A stretch of 64,000 nt of DNA from Nocardioides cavernae (lineage in GTDB: Bacteria > Actinomycetota > Actinomycetes > Propionibacteriales > Nocardioidaceae). Below the pieces are notes generated by a model that did no database searches, had not been told where the DNA came from, and saw only the letters and a program-made list of their open reading frames with translations. Within the stretch, counting starts at the first letter, position 1. Every line of letters starts with the position of its first letter. The translations under genes and the position numbers were made by a program. Positions 43,408-53,287 of the stretch are shown in pieces. The stretch spans positions 248,001 through 312,000 of the forward strand of contig NZ_JACCBW010000002.1 of the NCBI RefSeq assembly GCF_013410035.1, read 5' to 3'.

Positions 43408-44030
43408 GGAAGCTCCTCCTCGCGGTGACGCTCGTCGTGATCGTCGCGGTCGGCGCCCTCGCCTGGTCGTCGATGGGCACCGACGGCCGGGTCGACGTAC
43501 GCCCGCCCGACGTCGACGTCGACACCCCCGCGCTGCGGGAGGCGAAGGCGCGGATCGGGATGGCCGACTGCGAGCCCGGATCCGGTGCCCCGGTCGGCGG
43601 CGGGCTGCCCGAGCTGACCCTCCCGTGCCTCGGCGGCGGTCCCGACGTGGACCTGGCGTCGCTGCGCGGGCCGATGGTGATCAACCTGTGGCAGGCGTTC
43701 TGCGAGCCGTGCCGCGACGAGATGCCGGCGCTCGAGGCCTTCCACCAGCAGCACGCCGACGAGGTGGCCGTGGTCGGCATCGACTTCAACGACGTCAACC
43801 CGACCGGCGCGATGGCGCTCGCCGAGGAGACCGGCGTGACCTACCCGTCGATCGCCGACCCGGGCGGTGACCTGATGGCCGAGGACGCCTTCGCGATCGC
43901 CCGCCGCGGCCTGCCGGCCTTCGTCTTCGTCGACGCCGACGGCGAGGTCGTCGGCCAGCACTCCGGCGGCGTCGACTCCGTCCGCGAGGTCGAGGAGCTC
44001 GTCGACACCTACCTCGGGATCCGCCTGTGA
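43404..44030 (+). CDS. Membrane-anchored TlpA-like thioredoxin-fold protein
   Basis: 208 residues: an N-terminal anchor ([19 protein letters not shown]), then an extracytoplasmic redoxin domain with active-site [12 protein letters not shown] (CXXC), [20 protein letters not shown] and cis-Pro region [13 protein letters not shown]. It overlaps nth by ATGA. Probably a thiol reductase or cytochrome c maturation-like partner outside the membrane; the partner is unknown. Confidence 0.9.
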   Translation: MRKLLLAVTLVVIVAVGALAWSSMGTDGRVDVRPPDVDVDTPALREAKARIGMADCEPGSGAPVGGGLPELTLPCLGGGPDVDLASLRGPMVINLWQAFCEPCRDEMPALEAFHQQHADEVAVVGIDFNDVNPTGAMALAEETGVTYPSIADPGGDLMAEDAFAIARRGLPAFVFVDADGEVVGQHSGGVDSVREVEELVDTYLGIRL

Positions 44031-44797
44031 GCGAGCGCCACCCGGGGGCCGAGGGCCTGCCCGGCTGGCTGCAGCCGGTGGTCGACGCCGCGAGCACGAT
44101 CACCGTCCGCGAGCTCACCCAGTTCATGGCGCCGGAGGGCAGCGACCCCCGGCGCGGTGCCGTGCTGATGGTCTTCGCCGACCGCGAGGCCGATCGCGAG
44201 GCCGGTCCCGGTGCCGACGCCAGCGCGCCCGACGACCTCGCCCACCGCGGCGAGCTGCTGCTGACCGAGCGCAACCACCACATGCGCTCCCACCCCGGGC
44301 AGGTGTCCTTCCCGGGCGGGTCGCTCGACCCGGGGGAGACGGCCGAGCAGGCGGCGCTGCGCGAGGCGTACGAGGAGATCGGGCTCCAGCCCGCGGAGGT
44401 CCAGGTCTTCGGCGAGCTGCCCGAGCTGTGGCTGCCGCCGAGCAACTTCGCGGTGACGCCCGTCCTGGGCTACTGGCGCGAGCGCGGCGAGGTGCGGATC
44501 GAGAGCCCCGAGGAGGTCCACGAGATCCACCACGTCGCGATCGCCGACCTGCTCGACGCGGACAACCGCATCAGCGTGCGCCACCCGAGCGGCTGGACGG
44601 GCCCGGGGTTCCTGATCGGGCCCCAGCGCGACGTGATCCTGTGGGGCTTCACCGCCGGCATCATCGCCCGCCTGTTCTCCTACCTGGGCTGGGCGGGCGA
44701 CTGGGACCGGGCGCGGGTGCGTGACCTGCCGGACCACATGCTGCAAGGTGTCCCCAGGAACACGGACCTGGCACCCGACACCAAGCTCGAGGAGTAG
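44027..44797 (+). CDS. NUDIX hydrolase (CoA pyrophosphatase type)
   Basis: 256 residues. The Nudix box is GGSLDPGETAEQAALREAY followed by EEIGL, with the upstream RNHHMRSHPGQVSFPGG that marks the CoA/acyl-CoA pyrophosphatase subgroup (UPF0035-type). GTG overlaps the preceding stop (GTGA). It is in the nth-marP block; cleaving CoA derivatives is the likely reaction. Confidence 0.9.
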   Translation: MSERHPGAEGLPGWLQPVVDAASTITVRELTQFMAPEGSDPRRGAVLMVFADREADREAGPGADASAPDDLAHRGELLLTERNHHMRSHPGQVSFPGGSLDPGETAEQAALREAYEEIGLQPAEVQVFGELPELWLPPSNFAVTPVLGYWRERGEVRIESPEEVHEIHHVAIADLLDADNRISVRHPSGWTGPGFLIGPQRDVILWGFTAGIIARLFSYLGWAGDWDRARVRDLPDHMLQGVPRNTDLAPDTKLEE

Positions 44798-44801
44798 TGC
44801 A

Positions 44802-45977
44802 GTGAACGTCCTCGACTGGTGCCTCGTCGCGCTGGTGGGGATCTATGCCCTCTCGGGCTACTGGCAGGGCTTCATCACCGGCGCCTGCGCCACGGCCGGG
44901 CTGCTGCTCGGCGGCCTGGGCGGCATCTGGCTCGCCCCGCTCGCGCTCGGCGACGCCGCGCCGTCGATCTGGGTCTCGCTGGGTGCCCTCTTCATCGTGA
45001 TCATGTGCGCGTCGCTGGGCCAGGCGGTCCTGCAGTACGCCGGCGCGCGGATCCGCGACCGGATCACGTGGCAGCCGATCCGCGCCGTCGACGCCGTCGG
45101 CGGCTCGGCCCTCAGCGCCGTCGCGGTCCTGCTGGTCGCCTGGGCGCTCGGCGTCGCGGTCTCCGGCACCCGGATCGGCGCCGTCACCCCGCTCGTACGC
45201 GACTCGACGGTCCTCGCGAAGGTCGACCAGACCCTGCCGGCCGACTCCGGCAAGGTGCTGCAGGCGTTCAACAACGTCGTCGGCACGACGTTCTTCCCCC
45301 GCTACCTCGAGCCCTTCGCCCCCGAGCGGATCGTCGCGGTCAAGCCGGGCGACCCGCGGATGCTCACCGACCCCGACGTCGTGGCGGCGCAGGACAGCGT
45401 GGTCAAGGTCCGCGGCTCCAACGGCTGCGGGAGCGGTGTCGAGGGGACGGGGTTCTTCTACGCACCCGGCCGGCTGATGACCAACGCGCACGTCGTCGCG
45501 GGCGTGACCCGACCGGAGGTCGAGGTGGGCGGCTCGTCGGTCACCGCGTCGGTCGTCCTCTACGACGCCGACCTCGACATCGCGGTGCTCGCGCTGCCCG
45601 AGACCGGCACCCCGCACCTCGCGTTCGACACCGAGGCCAAGCCCCGCGACGCGGTCGCCGTGCTCGGCTACCCCGAGGACGGGCCGTACGACGTCGAGTC
45701 CGGCCGCATCCGCTCCGAGCAGCGGCTCCGCTCGCCGGACATCTACGGCGACGGCACCGTCATCCGCCAGGTCTACTCGCTCCGGGCGCTGATCCGTCCG
45801 GGCAACTCCGGTGGACCGATCGTGACGTCGGGCGGCGACGTGGCCGGGATGGTCTTCGCCGCCTCCGTGAGCGACAAGGACACCGGCTACGCGCTGACCG
45901 CCGCCCAGGTCGCGGAGTCCGCGGCGGCCGGCGTCACGAGCCAGGCGCCGGTCGACACCGGCAGCTGCGTGCGGTGA
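44802..45977 (+). CDS. marP: MarP-type membrane serine protease (CvpA domain plus trypsin-like protease)
   Basis: 391 residues. Four transmembrane helices of the CvpA/colicin V domain (about 1-150) are followed by a periplasmic chymotrypsin-fold protease: His near 230 (LMTNAHVVAG), Asp in YDADLDIAVLAL and Ser in IRPGNSGGPIV. Cysteines in SNGCGSG and DTGSCVR fit the regulatory disulfide of M. tuberculosis MarP (Rv3671c), an acid-resistance protease. GTG at 44802 has GGAG at 44791. Synteny with nth, TlpA-like and NUDIX genes supports orthology. Confidence 0.93.
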   Translation: MNVLDWCLVALVGIYALSGYWQGFITGACATAGLLLGGLGGIWLAPLALGDAAPSIWVSLGALFIVIMCASLGQAVLQYAGARIRDRITWQPIRAVDAVGGSALSAVAVLLVAWALGVAVSGTRIGAVTPLVRDSTVLAKVDQTLPADSGKVLQAFNNVVGTTFFPRYLEPFAPERIVAVKPGDPRMLTDPDVVAAQDSVVKVRGSNGCGSGVEGTGFFYAPGRLMTNAHVVAGVTRPEVEVGGSSVTASVVLYDADLDIAVLALPETGTPHLAFDTEAKPRDAVAVLGYPEDGPYDVESGRIRSEQRLRSPDIYGDGTVIRQVYSLRALIRPGNSGGPIVTSGGDVAGMVFAASVSDKDTGYALTAAQVAESAAAGVTSQAPVDTGSCVR

Positions 45978-45978
45978 T

Positions 45979-46383
45979 CTAGCCCTTGCCCTTGAGGGCC
46001 TGCGGGATCTGCTTGCCCTGCTCGATCGCCCGCTCGGGCGCCTTGACCTTCTTGACCTGCTTGACCCCGACCAGTGCCAGGACGGCCGCGATCAGGACGT
46101 AGAGGGCGAAGACGATCAGGAAGGCCCAGTGCAGGTCGAGGCCGCTGCCGTTCCAGTGGATGAAGTAGGCGATCGCCACGGACAGCATGATGATCGCGAG
46201 CAGGCCGAGGAACGCGGCGCCCGCGAACAGCCCGATCCCGAGGCCGCCGTGCCTGACGCTGACCTTGATCTCGCTCTTGGCGAGCTGGATCTCCTTGGAG
46301 ATGAGCGTCGAGATGTCTCGCTGCGCGTCCATGACGAGCTTGCCGAGCGTCGGGTCCGTGTCATTGACGGGTTCGTGAGCCAC
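45979..46383 (-). CDS. Holin-X-like (DUF1469) membrane protein
   Basis: 134 residues with two transmembrane helices (LGIGLFAGAAFLGLLAIIML and WAFLIVFALYVLIAAVLALVG), preceded by an amphipathic segment (ISTLISKEIQLAKSEIKV). The family is called Actinobacterial Holin-X/phage holin superfamily III from sequence only, and most members are chromosomal. There are no phage genes nearby, so a lytic role is not implied. Convergent with marP, with a 1-nt gap. Confidence 0.85.
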   Translation of the reverse strand: MAHEPVNDTDPTLGKLVMDAQRDISTLISKEIQLAKSEIKVSVRHGGLGIGLFAGAAFLGLLAIIMLSVAIAYFIHWNGSGLDLHWAFLIVFALYVLIAAVLALVGVKQVKKVKAPERAIEQGKQIPQALKGKG

Positions 46384-46521
46384 GTCCGCGACCCTACCAA
46401 CGCGTCATCGGGGTCCACCTCACCGTCTAGAGTGGTCTGCAGGTGAGCCGGGAAGTCTGGTCGGCCCGCGGCGCGACGCCGCGGTGACCGCTGTCCCGAC
46501 CCCCGCGAAAGGCGCCGCCCC

Positions 46522-47892
46522 ATGGCCTCGTCCCGCACGCCCCAGGATCCCCGCCCCGACGACGACGTCTGGCGGAGCGGCCCGGTCTACATCGCCAGCG
46601 ACAAGCCCCTCGCCCGGCTCGTCGCCCGCCCGGTGCGCGAGTTCCTCCGGGTCGAGGCCGCCGGCTCGCTGCTGCTGATGGCGGCGGCGGTCGTCGCGCT
46701 CGTGTGGGCCAACAGCCCGTGGGCGTCGTCGTACGACGCGCTCTGGCACGCGCACCTGACGCTGGACGTCGGCCCGCTGCACCTCGACGAGTCGCTCCAG
46801 CACTGGGTCAACGACGCCCTGATGGTGGTCTTCTTCTTCGTCGTCGGGCTCGAGATCAAGTACGAGCTGGTCAACGGCGACCTGCGCGACCCCAGGACCG
46901 CCGCGCTCCCGATCATCGCCGCGGTCGGCGGGATGCTCGTCCCCGCCGGGATCTACCTAGCCCTGAACCCTCCGGGCAGCGACGGCGGTGGCGGGTGGGG
47001 CATCCCGATGGCGACCGACATCGCGTTCGCGGTCGGCGTGCTCGGCGTACTGGGCCGCCGGATCCCGTCGGCGGCCCGGCTGTTCCTGCTGACGCTCGCG
47101 ATCGTCGACGACATCGGCGCGATCCTGGTGATCGCCGTCTTCTACACCAGCGACCTGTCGCTGGGCTGGCTCGCGATCGCGGTCGGCCTGCTCGTCGCGA
47201 TGCTCGTGGCGCAGCGGCTGCGCATCTGGGCGGTCGTCCTCTACGTGGTCCTGGGCGTCGGGGTGTGGTTCGCCCTGCTCGAGTCGGGCGTGCACGCCAC
47301 CCTCGCCGGCGTCGCCATCGGGCTCCTCGCCCCCGCGACGCCGCTCCTGCGCGAGGAGGTCGCGCGCACCCATGCGCGCGACGCGCTCCGTGACAACGTC
47401 CTCGACCCCGATGAGCTCGCCAAGCTGCGGTTCCTGCTCAAGGAGTCGGTGTCCGTCGTCGAGCGGCTCCAGGCGACGCTGCACCCGGTCTCGGCGTACG
47501 TCGTCCTCCCGGTCTTCGCGCTCGCCAACGCCGGCGTCGAGCTGGGCGCGATCGGCGAGGTGTTCACGGCCCCGGTCGGCCTCGGCATCGTGCTGGGGCT
47601 GGTGCTCGGCAAGCCGGTCGGGATCTTCCTGGCCTCCTACGCCGCCGTACGCCTGGGGCTGGGCAGGCTGCCCGAGGACACCACCTGGCCGATGCTCCTC
47701 GGGCTCGGCGCGGTCGCCGGCATCGGCTTCACGGTGTCGATCTTCATCGCCGGGCTGTCCTTCCCCGGCAGCGACCTGCTGACCGCGGAGGCGAAGATCG
47801 CGATCCTGCTGGCCTCCCTCATCGCCGCCGTCGTCGGGGTCGTCCTGCTGCTGCTCACCACCCGCTCGGCCCCTCCCCGTCGGGGTATCTAG
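46522..47892 (+). CDS. nhaA: Na+/H+ antiporter NhaA
   Basis: 456 residues, twelve predicted helices. Key residues: MATDIAFAVGVLGVLG and the paired aspartates of LLTLAIVDDIGAILVIAVFY that bind Na+ and H+. The last helices contain GIGFTVSIFIAGLSF. It exchanges Na+ for H+ and controls cytoplasmic pH. TAGAGT near 46429 may be the promoter; the 138-nt upstream gap shows nothing else. Its TAG stop lies inside the terminator stem at 47882-47948. Confidence 0.97.
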   Translation: MASSRTPQDPRPDDDVWRSGPVYIASDKPLARLVARPVREFLRVEAAGSLLLMAAAVVALVWANSPWASSYDALWHAHLTLDVGPLHLDESLQHWVNDALMVVFFFVVGLEIKYELVNGDLRDPRTAALPIIAAVGGMLVPAGIYLALNPPGSDGGGGWGIPMATDIAFAVGVLGVLGRRIPSAARLFLLTLAIVDDIGAILVIAVFYTSDLSLGWLAIAVGLLVAMLVAQRLRIWAVVLYVVLGVGVWFALLESGVHATLAGVAIGLLAPATPLLREEVARTHARDALRDNVLDPDELAKLRFLLKESVSVVERLQATLHPVSAYVVLPVFALANAGVELGAIGEVFTAPVGLGIVLGLVLGKPVGIFLASYAAVRLGLGRLPEDTTWPMLLGLGAVAGIGFTVSIFIAGLSFPGSDLLTAEAKIAILLASLIAAVVGVVLLLLTTRSAPPRRGI

Positions 47893-47948
47893 GGACGGAA
47901 TGGACGTCGATGGGGCTGTTCAGCCACCAGATCGTCCCTAGATACCCC
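47882..47948. terminator. Bidirectional terminator between nhaA and acs
   Basis: Perfect 16-bp inverted repeat GGGGTATCTAGGGACG / CGTCCCTAGATACCCC around a 35-nt centre that itself holds a small GGCTG-TTC-CAGCC-like hairpin. It lies between two convergent genes and includes the nhaA stop codon. Confidence 0.85.
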
Positions 47949-47971
47949 CGGAGAGAAGGGGACAGGAGGGG

Positions 47972-49927
47972 TCAGTCCTCGGCCGGAGCGGAGGACTCCT
48001 TGTCCTTGATCAGGTCCATGACCGTCGAGTCGGCGAGGGTGGTGACGTCGCCGACCTCGCGGTGCTCGGCGACGTCCTTGAGCAGGCGGCGCATGATCTT
48101 GCCGGAGCGGGTCTTGGGCAGCTCGGGCACGACCATGATCTGGCGCGGCTTGGCGATCGCGCCGATCTCCTTCGCGACGTGCTTGCGGAGCTCCTCGACG
48201 ATGTCCTCGCCACCGTCGCCCGCCGAGTCGCGGAGGATGACGAAGGCGCAGACCGCCTGGCCGGTGGTCTCGTCGGCCGCACCGACGACGGCGGCCTCGG
48301 CGACCTTGGGGTGCGACACGAGGGCGGACTCGATCTCGGTGGTGGACAGCCGGTGGCCGGACACGTTCATCACGTCGTCGACGCGGCCGAGGAGCCAGAT
48401 GTCGCCGTCGTCGTCGAGCTTGGCGCCGTCGCCGGCGAAGTAGAGGCCCTCCCAGCGCGACCAGTAGGTGTCCTTGAACCGCTGGTCGTCGCCCCACAGG
48501 GTGCGCAGCATCGCGGGCCACGGCTCCTTGAGGACGAGGTAGCCGCCGTTGCCGTTGCCGACCGACCTCGCCTCGTCGTCGACCACGTCGGCGGAGATGC
48601 CGGGCAAGGCCTTCATCGCCGAGCCGGGCTTGCCGGCGGTGACGCCGGGCAGCGGGCTGATCATGATCTGGCCGGTCTCGGTCTGCCACCAGGTGTCGAC
48701 CACGGGGCAGCGGTCGCCGCCGATGACCTCGCGGTACCAGACGTAGGCCTCGGGGTTGATCGGCTCGCCGACCGAGCCGAGCAGGCGCAGCGACGACATG
48801 TCGTAGCCGTCGGGGATCTCGCGGCCCTGCTTCATGAAGGTCCGGATCGCGGTCGGCGCGGTGTAGAAGATCGTGACCTTGTAGTCCTGCACGATCTGCC
48901 ACCAGCGGCCCTTCTCGGGCGTGCCCTCGTACATCACCTGGGTGGCGCCGTTGGCGAGCGGGCCGTAGACCATGTAGCTGTGGCCGGTCACCCAGCCGAC
49001 GTCGGCGGTGCACCAGTAGACGTCGGTCTCCGGCTTGAGGTCGAAGACCTCCCAGTGCGTGAACGACGTGCCGGTGAGGTAGCCGCCGGTGGTGTGCAGG
49101 ATGCCCTTGGGCTTGCCGGTGGTGCCGGAGGTGTACATGACGTAGAGCGGGTGCTCCGAGTCGTGCATCTCGGGCTCGTGGTCGGCGGAGGCGCCGTCGA
49201 CGGCGTCGTGCCACCACACGTCGCGGCTGTCGTCCCAGTCGACGTCCTGGCCCGTACGCCGCACGACGAGGACGTTGCGCACCAGGTCGCCGGTCTTCGC
49301 GACTGCCTCGTCCACGGCGGGCTTCAGCGCGGACGCGGCGCCGCGGCGGTAGCCGCCGTCGGAGGTGATGACGACGTGGGCCTCGCAGTCGGTGATGCGC
49401 GAGGCGAGGGCGTCGGCGGAGAAGCCGCCGAACACCACGGTGTGGGGGGCGCCGAGACGGGCGCAGGCAAGCATCGCGACGACGACCTCGGGGATCATCG
49501 GCATGTAGATCGCGACCCGGTCTCCCTTCTTCACGCCGAGCTCGGTCAGCGCGTTCGCGGCCTTCGAGACCTCGTCCTTGAGCTGGGCGTAGGTGATGTC
49601 GCGGGTGTCGTCCTCGGGCTCGCCGACCCAGTGCAGGGCCACCTTGTCGCCGTTGCCGGCGTCGACGTGGCGGTCCACGCAGTTGACCGACGCGTTGAGG
49701 GTGCCCCCGACGAACCACTTCGCGAAGGGCGGGTTCGACCAGTCGAGGACCTGGTCCCACTTCTGGCCCCAGTCCAGCCGCTCGGCGGCCTCGGCCCAGA
49801 AGGCCTCGCGGTCGGCGTCGGCCCGGTCGTACGCCTCGGCCTTGACGTTGGCGTTCTCCGCGAGGTCCGCGGGCGGCTCGAAGCGACGGTCCTCGGACAT
49901 CAGGTTGGACAGGGTCTGCTCGGACAA
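47972..49927 (-). CDS. acs: Acetyl-CoA synthetase
   Basis: 651-residue AMP-forming acetate:CoA ligase. Motifs: [36 protein letters not shown], the [20 protein letters not shown] hinge region and the C-terminal [14 protein letters not shown] with the Lys normally acetylated for control. The preferred start is TTG at 49925-49927, as GAGGAGAG lies 4-5 nt upstream; ATG at 49900 is the alternative. It acts with the acetate permease upstream, but is separated from it by a terminator. Confidence 0.97.
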   Translation of the reverse strand: MSEQTLSNLMSEDRRFEPPADLAENANVKAEAYDRADADREAFWAEAAERLDWGQKWDQVLDWSNPPFAKWFVGGTLNASVNCVDRHVDAGNGDKVALHWVGEPEDDTRDITYAQLKDEVSKAANALTELGVKKGDRVAIYMPMIPEVVVAMLACARLGAPHTVVFGGFSADALASRITDCEAHVVITSDGGYRRGAASALKPAVDEAVAKTGDLVRNVLVVRRTGQDVDWDDSRDVWWHDAVDGASADHEPEMHDSEHPLYVMYTSGTTGKPKGILHTTGGYLTGTSFTHWEVFDLKPETDVYWCTADVGWVTGHSYMVYGPLANGATQVMYEGTPEKGRWWQIVQDYKVTIFYTAPTAIRTFMKQGREIPDGYDMSSLRLLGSVGEPINPEAYVWYREVIGGDRCPVVDTWWQTETGQIMISPLPGVTAGKPGSAMKALPGISADVVDDEARSVGNGNGGYLVLKEPWPAMLRTLWGDDQRFKDTYWSRWEGLYFAGDGAKLDDDGDIWLLGRVDDVMNVSGHRLSTTEIESALVSHPKVAEAAVVGAADETTGQAVCAFVILRDSAGDGGEDIVEELRKHVAKEIGAIAKPRQIMVVPELPKTRSGKIMRRLLKDVAEHREVGDVTTLADSTVMDLIKDKESSAPAED

Positions 49928-49993
49928 GGCTCTCTCCTCGGAGGTGACGCTGGGGTGCGGGCAGTGCTGCTGGTGCGGTGCTGGTGGGGGGTG

Positions 49994-50040
49994 GTGACGA
50001 CCCCCTCGCCGAACCTACTCCGGCTCGGCGAGGGGGTCAC
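49994..50040 (-). terminator. Terminator after actP
   Basis: Stem GTGAC-CCCCCTCGCCGA / TCGGCGAGGGGG-TCAC (with a 2-nt bulge, 12-nt loop), 7 nt past the actP stop. Acs is therefore probably transcribed separately. Confidence 0.85.
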
Positions 50041-50046
50041 CGGGGA

Positions 50047-51654
50047 TCAGTGCTGCGACGCCTCCTCGGCGCCGGCGCCGGTGAGGGCGCGGACCTCGAG
50101 CTCGGTGAAGCGGTCCTCGGCAGCCGGCTCACGCGAGGTGACGGTGCCGATCCAGCCGAGCAGGAAGCCGATCGGGATCGAGATGATGCCCGGGTTGTTG
50201 AGCGGGAAGATCGACCAGTCGCTGTCCGGGAACAGCGACGTCGGCAGGCCCGACATCACCGGCGAGAAGAACACCAGGCCGACCGCGGCGATGAGGCCGC
50301 CGTAGATGCTCCAGGTCGCGCCGCGGGTGTTGAAGCGCTTCCAGAACATGTTGAAGATGATCGACGGCAGGTTGGCCGAGGCCGCCACCGCGAACGCCAG
50401 CGCCACGAGGAACGCGATGTTGAGCCGCTGCGCCGGGATGGACAGCGCGATCGCGATCGCGCCGATGACGAAGGCGGCGATCCGGGCGACCTTGACCTCG
50501 TCCTTCTCCGTGACCGCCTGGTCCTTCTTGATGACGCCCTTGTAGAGGTCGTGCGCCACCGAGGAGGAGCTGGCCAGGGTGAGCCCGGCGACCACCGCGA
50601 GGATCGTCGCGAAGGCGACCGCGGCGATGAGCGCCAGGAGGATGGCGCCACCGGTGGACCCGTCACCACCGCCGACCGCCTCCGCGAGGAGCGGGGAGGC
50701 GAGGTTCTGGTTGCCGCCCTCGAGCGGGTCGACGGCGCTGCGGTCGAGCAGGGCCGCGGCACCGAAGCCGAGGACGAGGGTCATCAGGTAGAACGCGCCG
50801 ATCAGGCCGATCGCCCACAGCACCGACTTCCGCGCGTCCTGCGCGGTCGGGACGGTGTAGAAGCGGATCAGGATGTGGGGCAGGCCGGCGGTGCCGAGCA
50901 CGAGGGCCAGGCCGAGCGACAGGAAGTCGATCTGCGAGGTCAGCGTGGCGCCGTACTGCAGTCCGGGCTGGAGGAACGCCTCGCCCTTGCCGGAGTTCTC
51001 CGCGGCGGTGCCGAGGAGGTCGGAGAGGTTGAAGTTGAACTTCGCCAGCACCAGCAGCACGATCAGCGCCGAGCCGATCATCAGCAGCACGGCCTTGACG
51101 ATCTGGACGTAGGTCGTGCCCTTCATGCCGCCGACGACGACGTAGAAGATCATCAGGGCGCCGACGCCGATGATGGTGAAGTTCTTGATCGCCTGGCTGT
51201 CGACGCCGAGCAGCAGCGCGACGAGCGAGCCCGCGCCGACCATCTGGGCGAGCAGGTAGAAGATCGAGACGACGACGGTCGAGATGGACGCGGCCGTGCG
51301 CACCGGGCGCTGGCTCATCCGGAACGCGAGCTGGTCGGCCATCGTGTAGCGGCCGGCGTTGCGCAGCATCTCGGCGACCAGCAGGAGCGCGACGAGCCAC
51401 GCCACGAGGAAGCCGATGGAGTAGAGGAAGCCGTCGTAGCCGTAGACCGCGATGGCACCCGAGATGCCGAGGAACGAGGCGGCGGACATGTAGTCGCCGC
51501 CGATCGCGAGACCGTTCTGGAAGCCGGAGAACGATCGGCCGCCGGAGTAGAAGTCGGCGGCCGTCTTGGTCTGGCGGCTCGCCCAGAAGGTGATGCCCAC
51601 GGTCGCCGCGACGACGGTGAGGAACAGGAACGTGGTGAGGACCTGGGTGTCCAT
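50047..51654 (-). CDS. actP: Cation/acetate symporter ActP
   Basis: 535-residue solute:sodium symporter with about 13 helices. Features: FYSGGRSFSGFQNGLAIGGDYMSAASFLG near the start, the long helices of the SSS family and AVAASANLPSIIFNMFWKRFN. Pairing with a DUF485 gene and acs nearby is the usual acetate-uptake arrangement. Its ATG shares a base with the DUF485 stop (TGATG). Confidence 0.93.
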   Translation of the reverse strand: MDTQVLTTFLFLTVVAATVGITFWASRQTKTAADFYSGGRSFSGFQNGLAIGGDYMSAASFLGISGAIAVYGYDGFLYSIGFLVAWLVALLLVAEMLRNAGRYTMADQLAFRMSQRPVRTAASISTVVVSIFYLLAQMVGAGSLVALLLGVDSQAIKNFTIIGVGALMIFYVVVGGMKGTTYVQIVKAVLLMIGSALIVLLVLAKFNFNLSDLLGTAAENSGKGEAFLQPGLQYGATLTSQIDFLSLGLALVLGTAGLPHILIRFYTVPTAQDARKSVLWAIGLIGAFYLMTLVLGFGAAALLDRSAVDPLEGGNQNLASPLLAEAVGGGDGSTGGAILLALIAAVAFATILAVVAGLTLASSSSVAHDLYKGVIKKDQAVTEKDEVKVARIAAFVIGAIAIALSIPAQRLNIAFLVALAFAVAASANLPSIIFNMFWKRFNTRGATWSIYGGLIAAVGLVFFSPVMSGLPTSLFPDSDWSIFPLNNPGIISIPIGFLLGWIGTVTSREPAAEDRFTELEVRALTGAGAEEASQH

Positions 51655-51995
51655 CAGGCGTCACCCCCTGCGCGGTACTCGGCGTCGAGCTGGCGGGCCA
51701 GCGGGTCGAGCTTCTGCGCGGAGTAGCGGGCGTACATCCAGGCGATGCCGAAGGTCGTCACGAACTGCAGCAGGCCGAACACGAGCGCCACGTTGATGTG
51801 GCCCACGACCTGCGTCGACATGAAGCCGCCGGCCCAGTTGGAGAGGATGACGTACAGCAGGTACCAGACGAGGAACGCAGCCGTCGCGGGGAACACGAAG
51901 CTGCGGTAGCGGCGCCGCAGCTCGTTGAACTCGGACGAGGCGTGCAACCGGTCGTAGATGGGATCGTGGCGTGCGGCCTGGTCGGGCTCTGTCAC
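51654..51995 (-). CDS. DUF485 membrane protein (YjcH-like partner of ActP)
   Basis: 113 residues with two transmembrane helices (FVFPATAAFLVWYLLYVILSN and INVALVFGLLQFVTTFGIAWMY). The segment HASSEFNELRRRYRSFVFP is typical of DUF485. GTG at 51993-51995 follows GAGGAAGGA. It is co-transcribed with actP and thought to assist it; its mechanism is unknown. Confidence 0.9.
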   Translation of the reverse strand: MTEPDQAARHDPIYDRLHASSEFNELRRRYRSFVFPATAAFLVWYLLYVILSNWAGGFMSTQVVGHINVALVFGLLQFVTTFGIAWMYARYSAQKLDPLARQLDAEYRAGGDA

Positions 51996-52235
51996 GGATC
52001 GCGTCCTTCCTCTGCGGTGAGGCGTGGCATGGATGGCCACGGGTGTGACCGCCGTCACCGTGACACCGGTCACGTGCGGTGCGGGAGTGGGGCGTGCGCC
52101 CGGCTCGGCCGGTGGGCGCCGCTCGTCGCTCAACGGTCGATGTCGTACGACGAGCGGTCGCGCGTGCCCACCTGCGGGTGGCCCGAGACCGCGCCGGGTG
52201 GAAGGTCGTTGCGTCGCCCTGCAAGAGTGGCGGGC

Positions 52236-53228
52236 ATGGAGCAGCGAACCCTCGGCAGGACGGATCGGCCGGTCTCGGTCGTCGGGCTCGGCACGTGGCA
52301 GCTCGGCGCCGACTGGGGCGAGGTCGGCGAGGACGACGCCCGCGCGGTGCTCGAGGCCTCGGCAGAGGCCGGCGTGACGTTCTACGACACCGCCGACGTC
52401 TACGGCGACGGTCGCAGCGAGCAGCTGGTCGGGCGCTTCGTCGCCGACCACGCCGACGCGGGCTTCACGGTCGCCACCAAGATGGGCCGCAGGGCCGAGC
52501 AGGTGCCGGCGAGCTACGTCGAGGAGAACTTCCGGGCCTGGCTCGACCGCTCGCGCCGCAACCTCGGCGTAGACACGATCGACCTCGTGCAGCTGCACTG
52601 CCCGCCCAGCGAGGTCATCGACGACGACGCGACCTACGACGTGCTCGACCGCCTCGTCGAGGAGCGCGTCATCGCGGCGTACGGCGTCAGCGTCGAGACC
52701 GCCGCGCAGGCCCTCAGCGCCATCGCGCGCCCGCACGTCGCCAGCGTCCAGATCATCCTCAACGCCTTCCGGATGAAGCCGCTCGACGAGGTGCTGCCCG
52801 CGGCCGCCGAGGCGGGCGTCGGCATCATCGCCCGGGTGCCGCTGGCGTCCGGCCTGCTGTCGGGCAAGTACGGCCTCGACACCGAGTTCGCGGAGGACGA
52901 CCACCGCAGCTACAACCGCGACGGCAGCGCCTTCGACGTCGGTGAGACCTTCTCGGGCGTCGACTACGCCACCGGTGTGGACGCCGCGCAGGAGTTCGCC
53001 CGGCTCGTCGCCGACAGCGGTCTCGACGTCACCCCGGCTCAGGCGGCCATCGCGTGGGTGGCCCAGCAGCCCGGTGTCACCACGGTGATCCCCGGCGCGC
53101 GCAACACCGACCAGGCTCGCTCCAACGCGGCCGCCGGTGAGGTCGGTCCGCTGCCCGAGCCGCTCCTCGACGCCGTCGCCGACCTCTACGACCGACGCAT
53201 CCGCGAGCAGGTGCACGGACGCTGGTGA
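52236..53228 (+). CDS. Aldo/keto reductase (YajO/Tas-like group)
   Basis: 330 residues. Catalytic set: Asp and Tyr in FYDTADVYGDGRSEQLVGRF, Lys in FTVATKMGR and His in LVQLHCPPSE. The end GVTTVIPGARNTDQARSN is the cofactor-binding block. It lies directly upstream of the arabinose regulator and might reduce a sugar aldehyde, but this is only positional. The 240-nt gap before it (51996-52235) shows no clear element beyond the divergent promoters. Confidence 0.9.
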   Translation: MEQRTLGRTDRPVSVVGLGTWQLGADWGEVGEDDARAVLEASAEAGVTFYDTADVYGDGRSEQLVGRFVADHADAGFTVATKMGRRAEQVPASYVEENFRAWLDRSRRNLGVDTIDLVQLHCPPSEVIDDDATYDVLDRLVEERVIAAYGVSVETAAQALSAIARPHVASVQIILNAFRMKPLDEVLPAAAEAGVGIIARVPLASGLLSGKYGLDTEFAEDDHRSYNRDGSAFDVGETFSGVDYATGVDAAQEFARLVADSGLDVTPAQAAIAWVAQQPGVTTVIPGARNTDQARSNAAAGEVGPLPEPLLDAVADLYDRRIREQVHGRW

Positions 53229-53287
53229 CGCGCCCGCGATGAACGGCTCGCGCTGACGCAGGGCGTACGACGCGTACCCTCCCGACC

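Noticed and set aside
45979..46383. Prophage holin
   Set aside because: The family is widespread on chromosomes; no endolysin or structural phage genes are adjacent, and it sits in a conserved housekeeping block.
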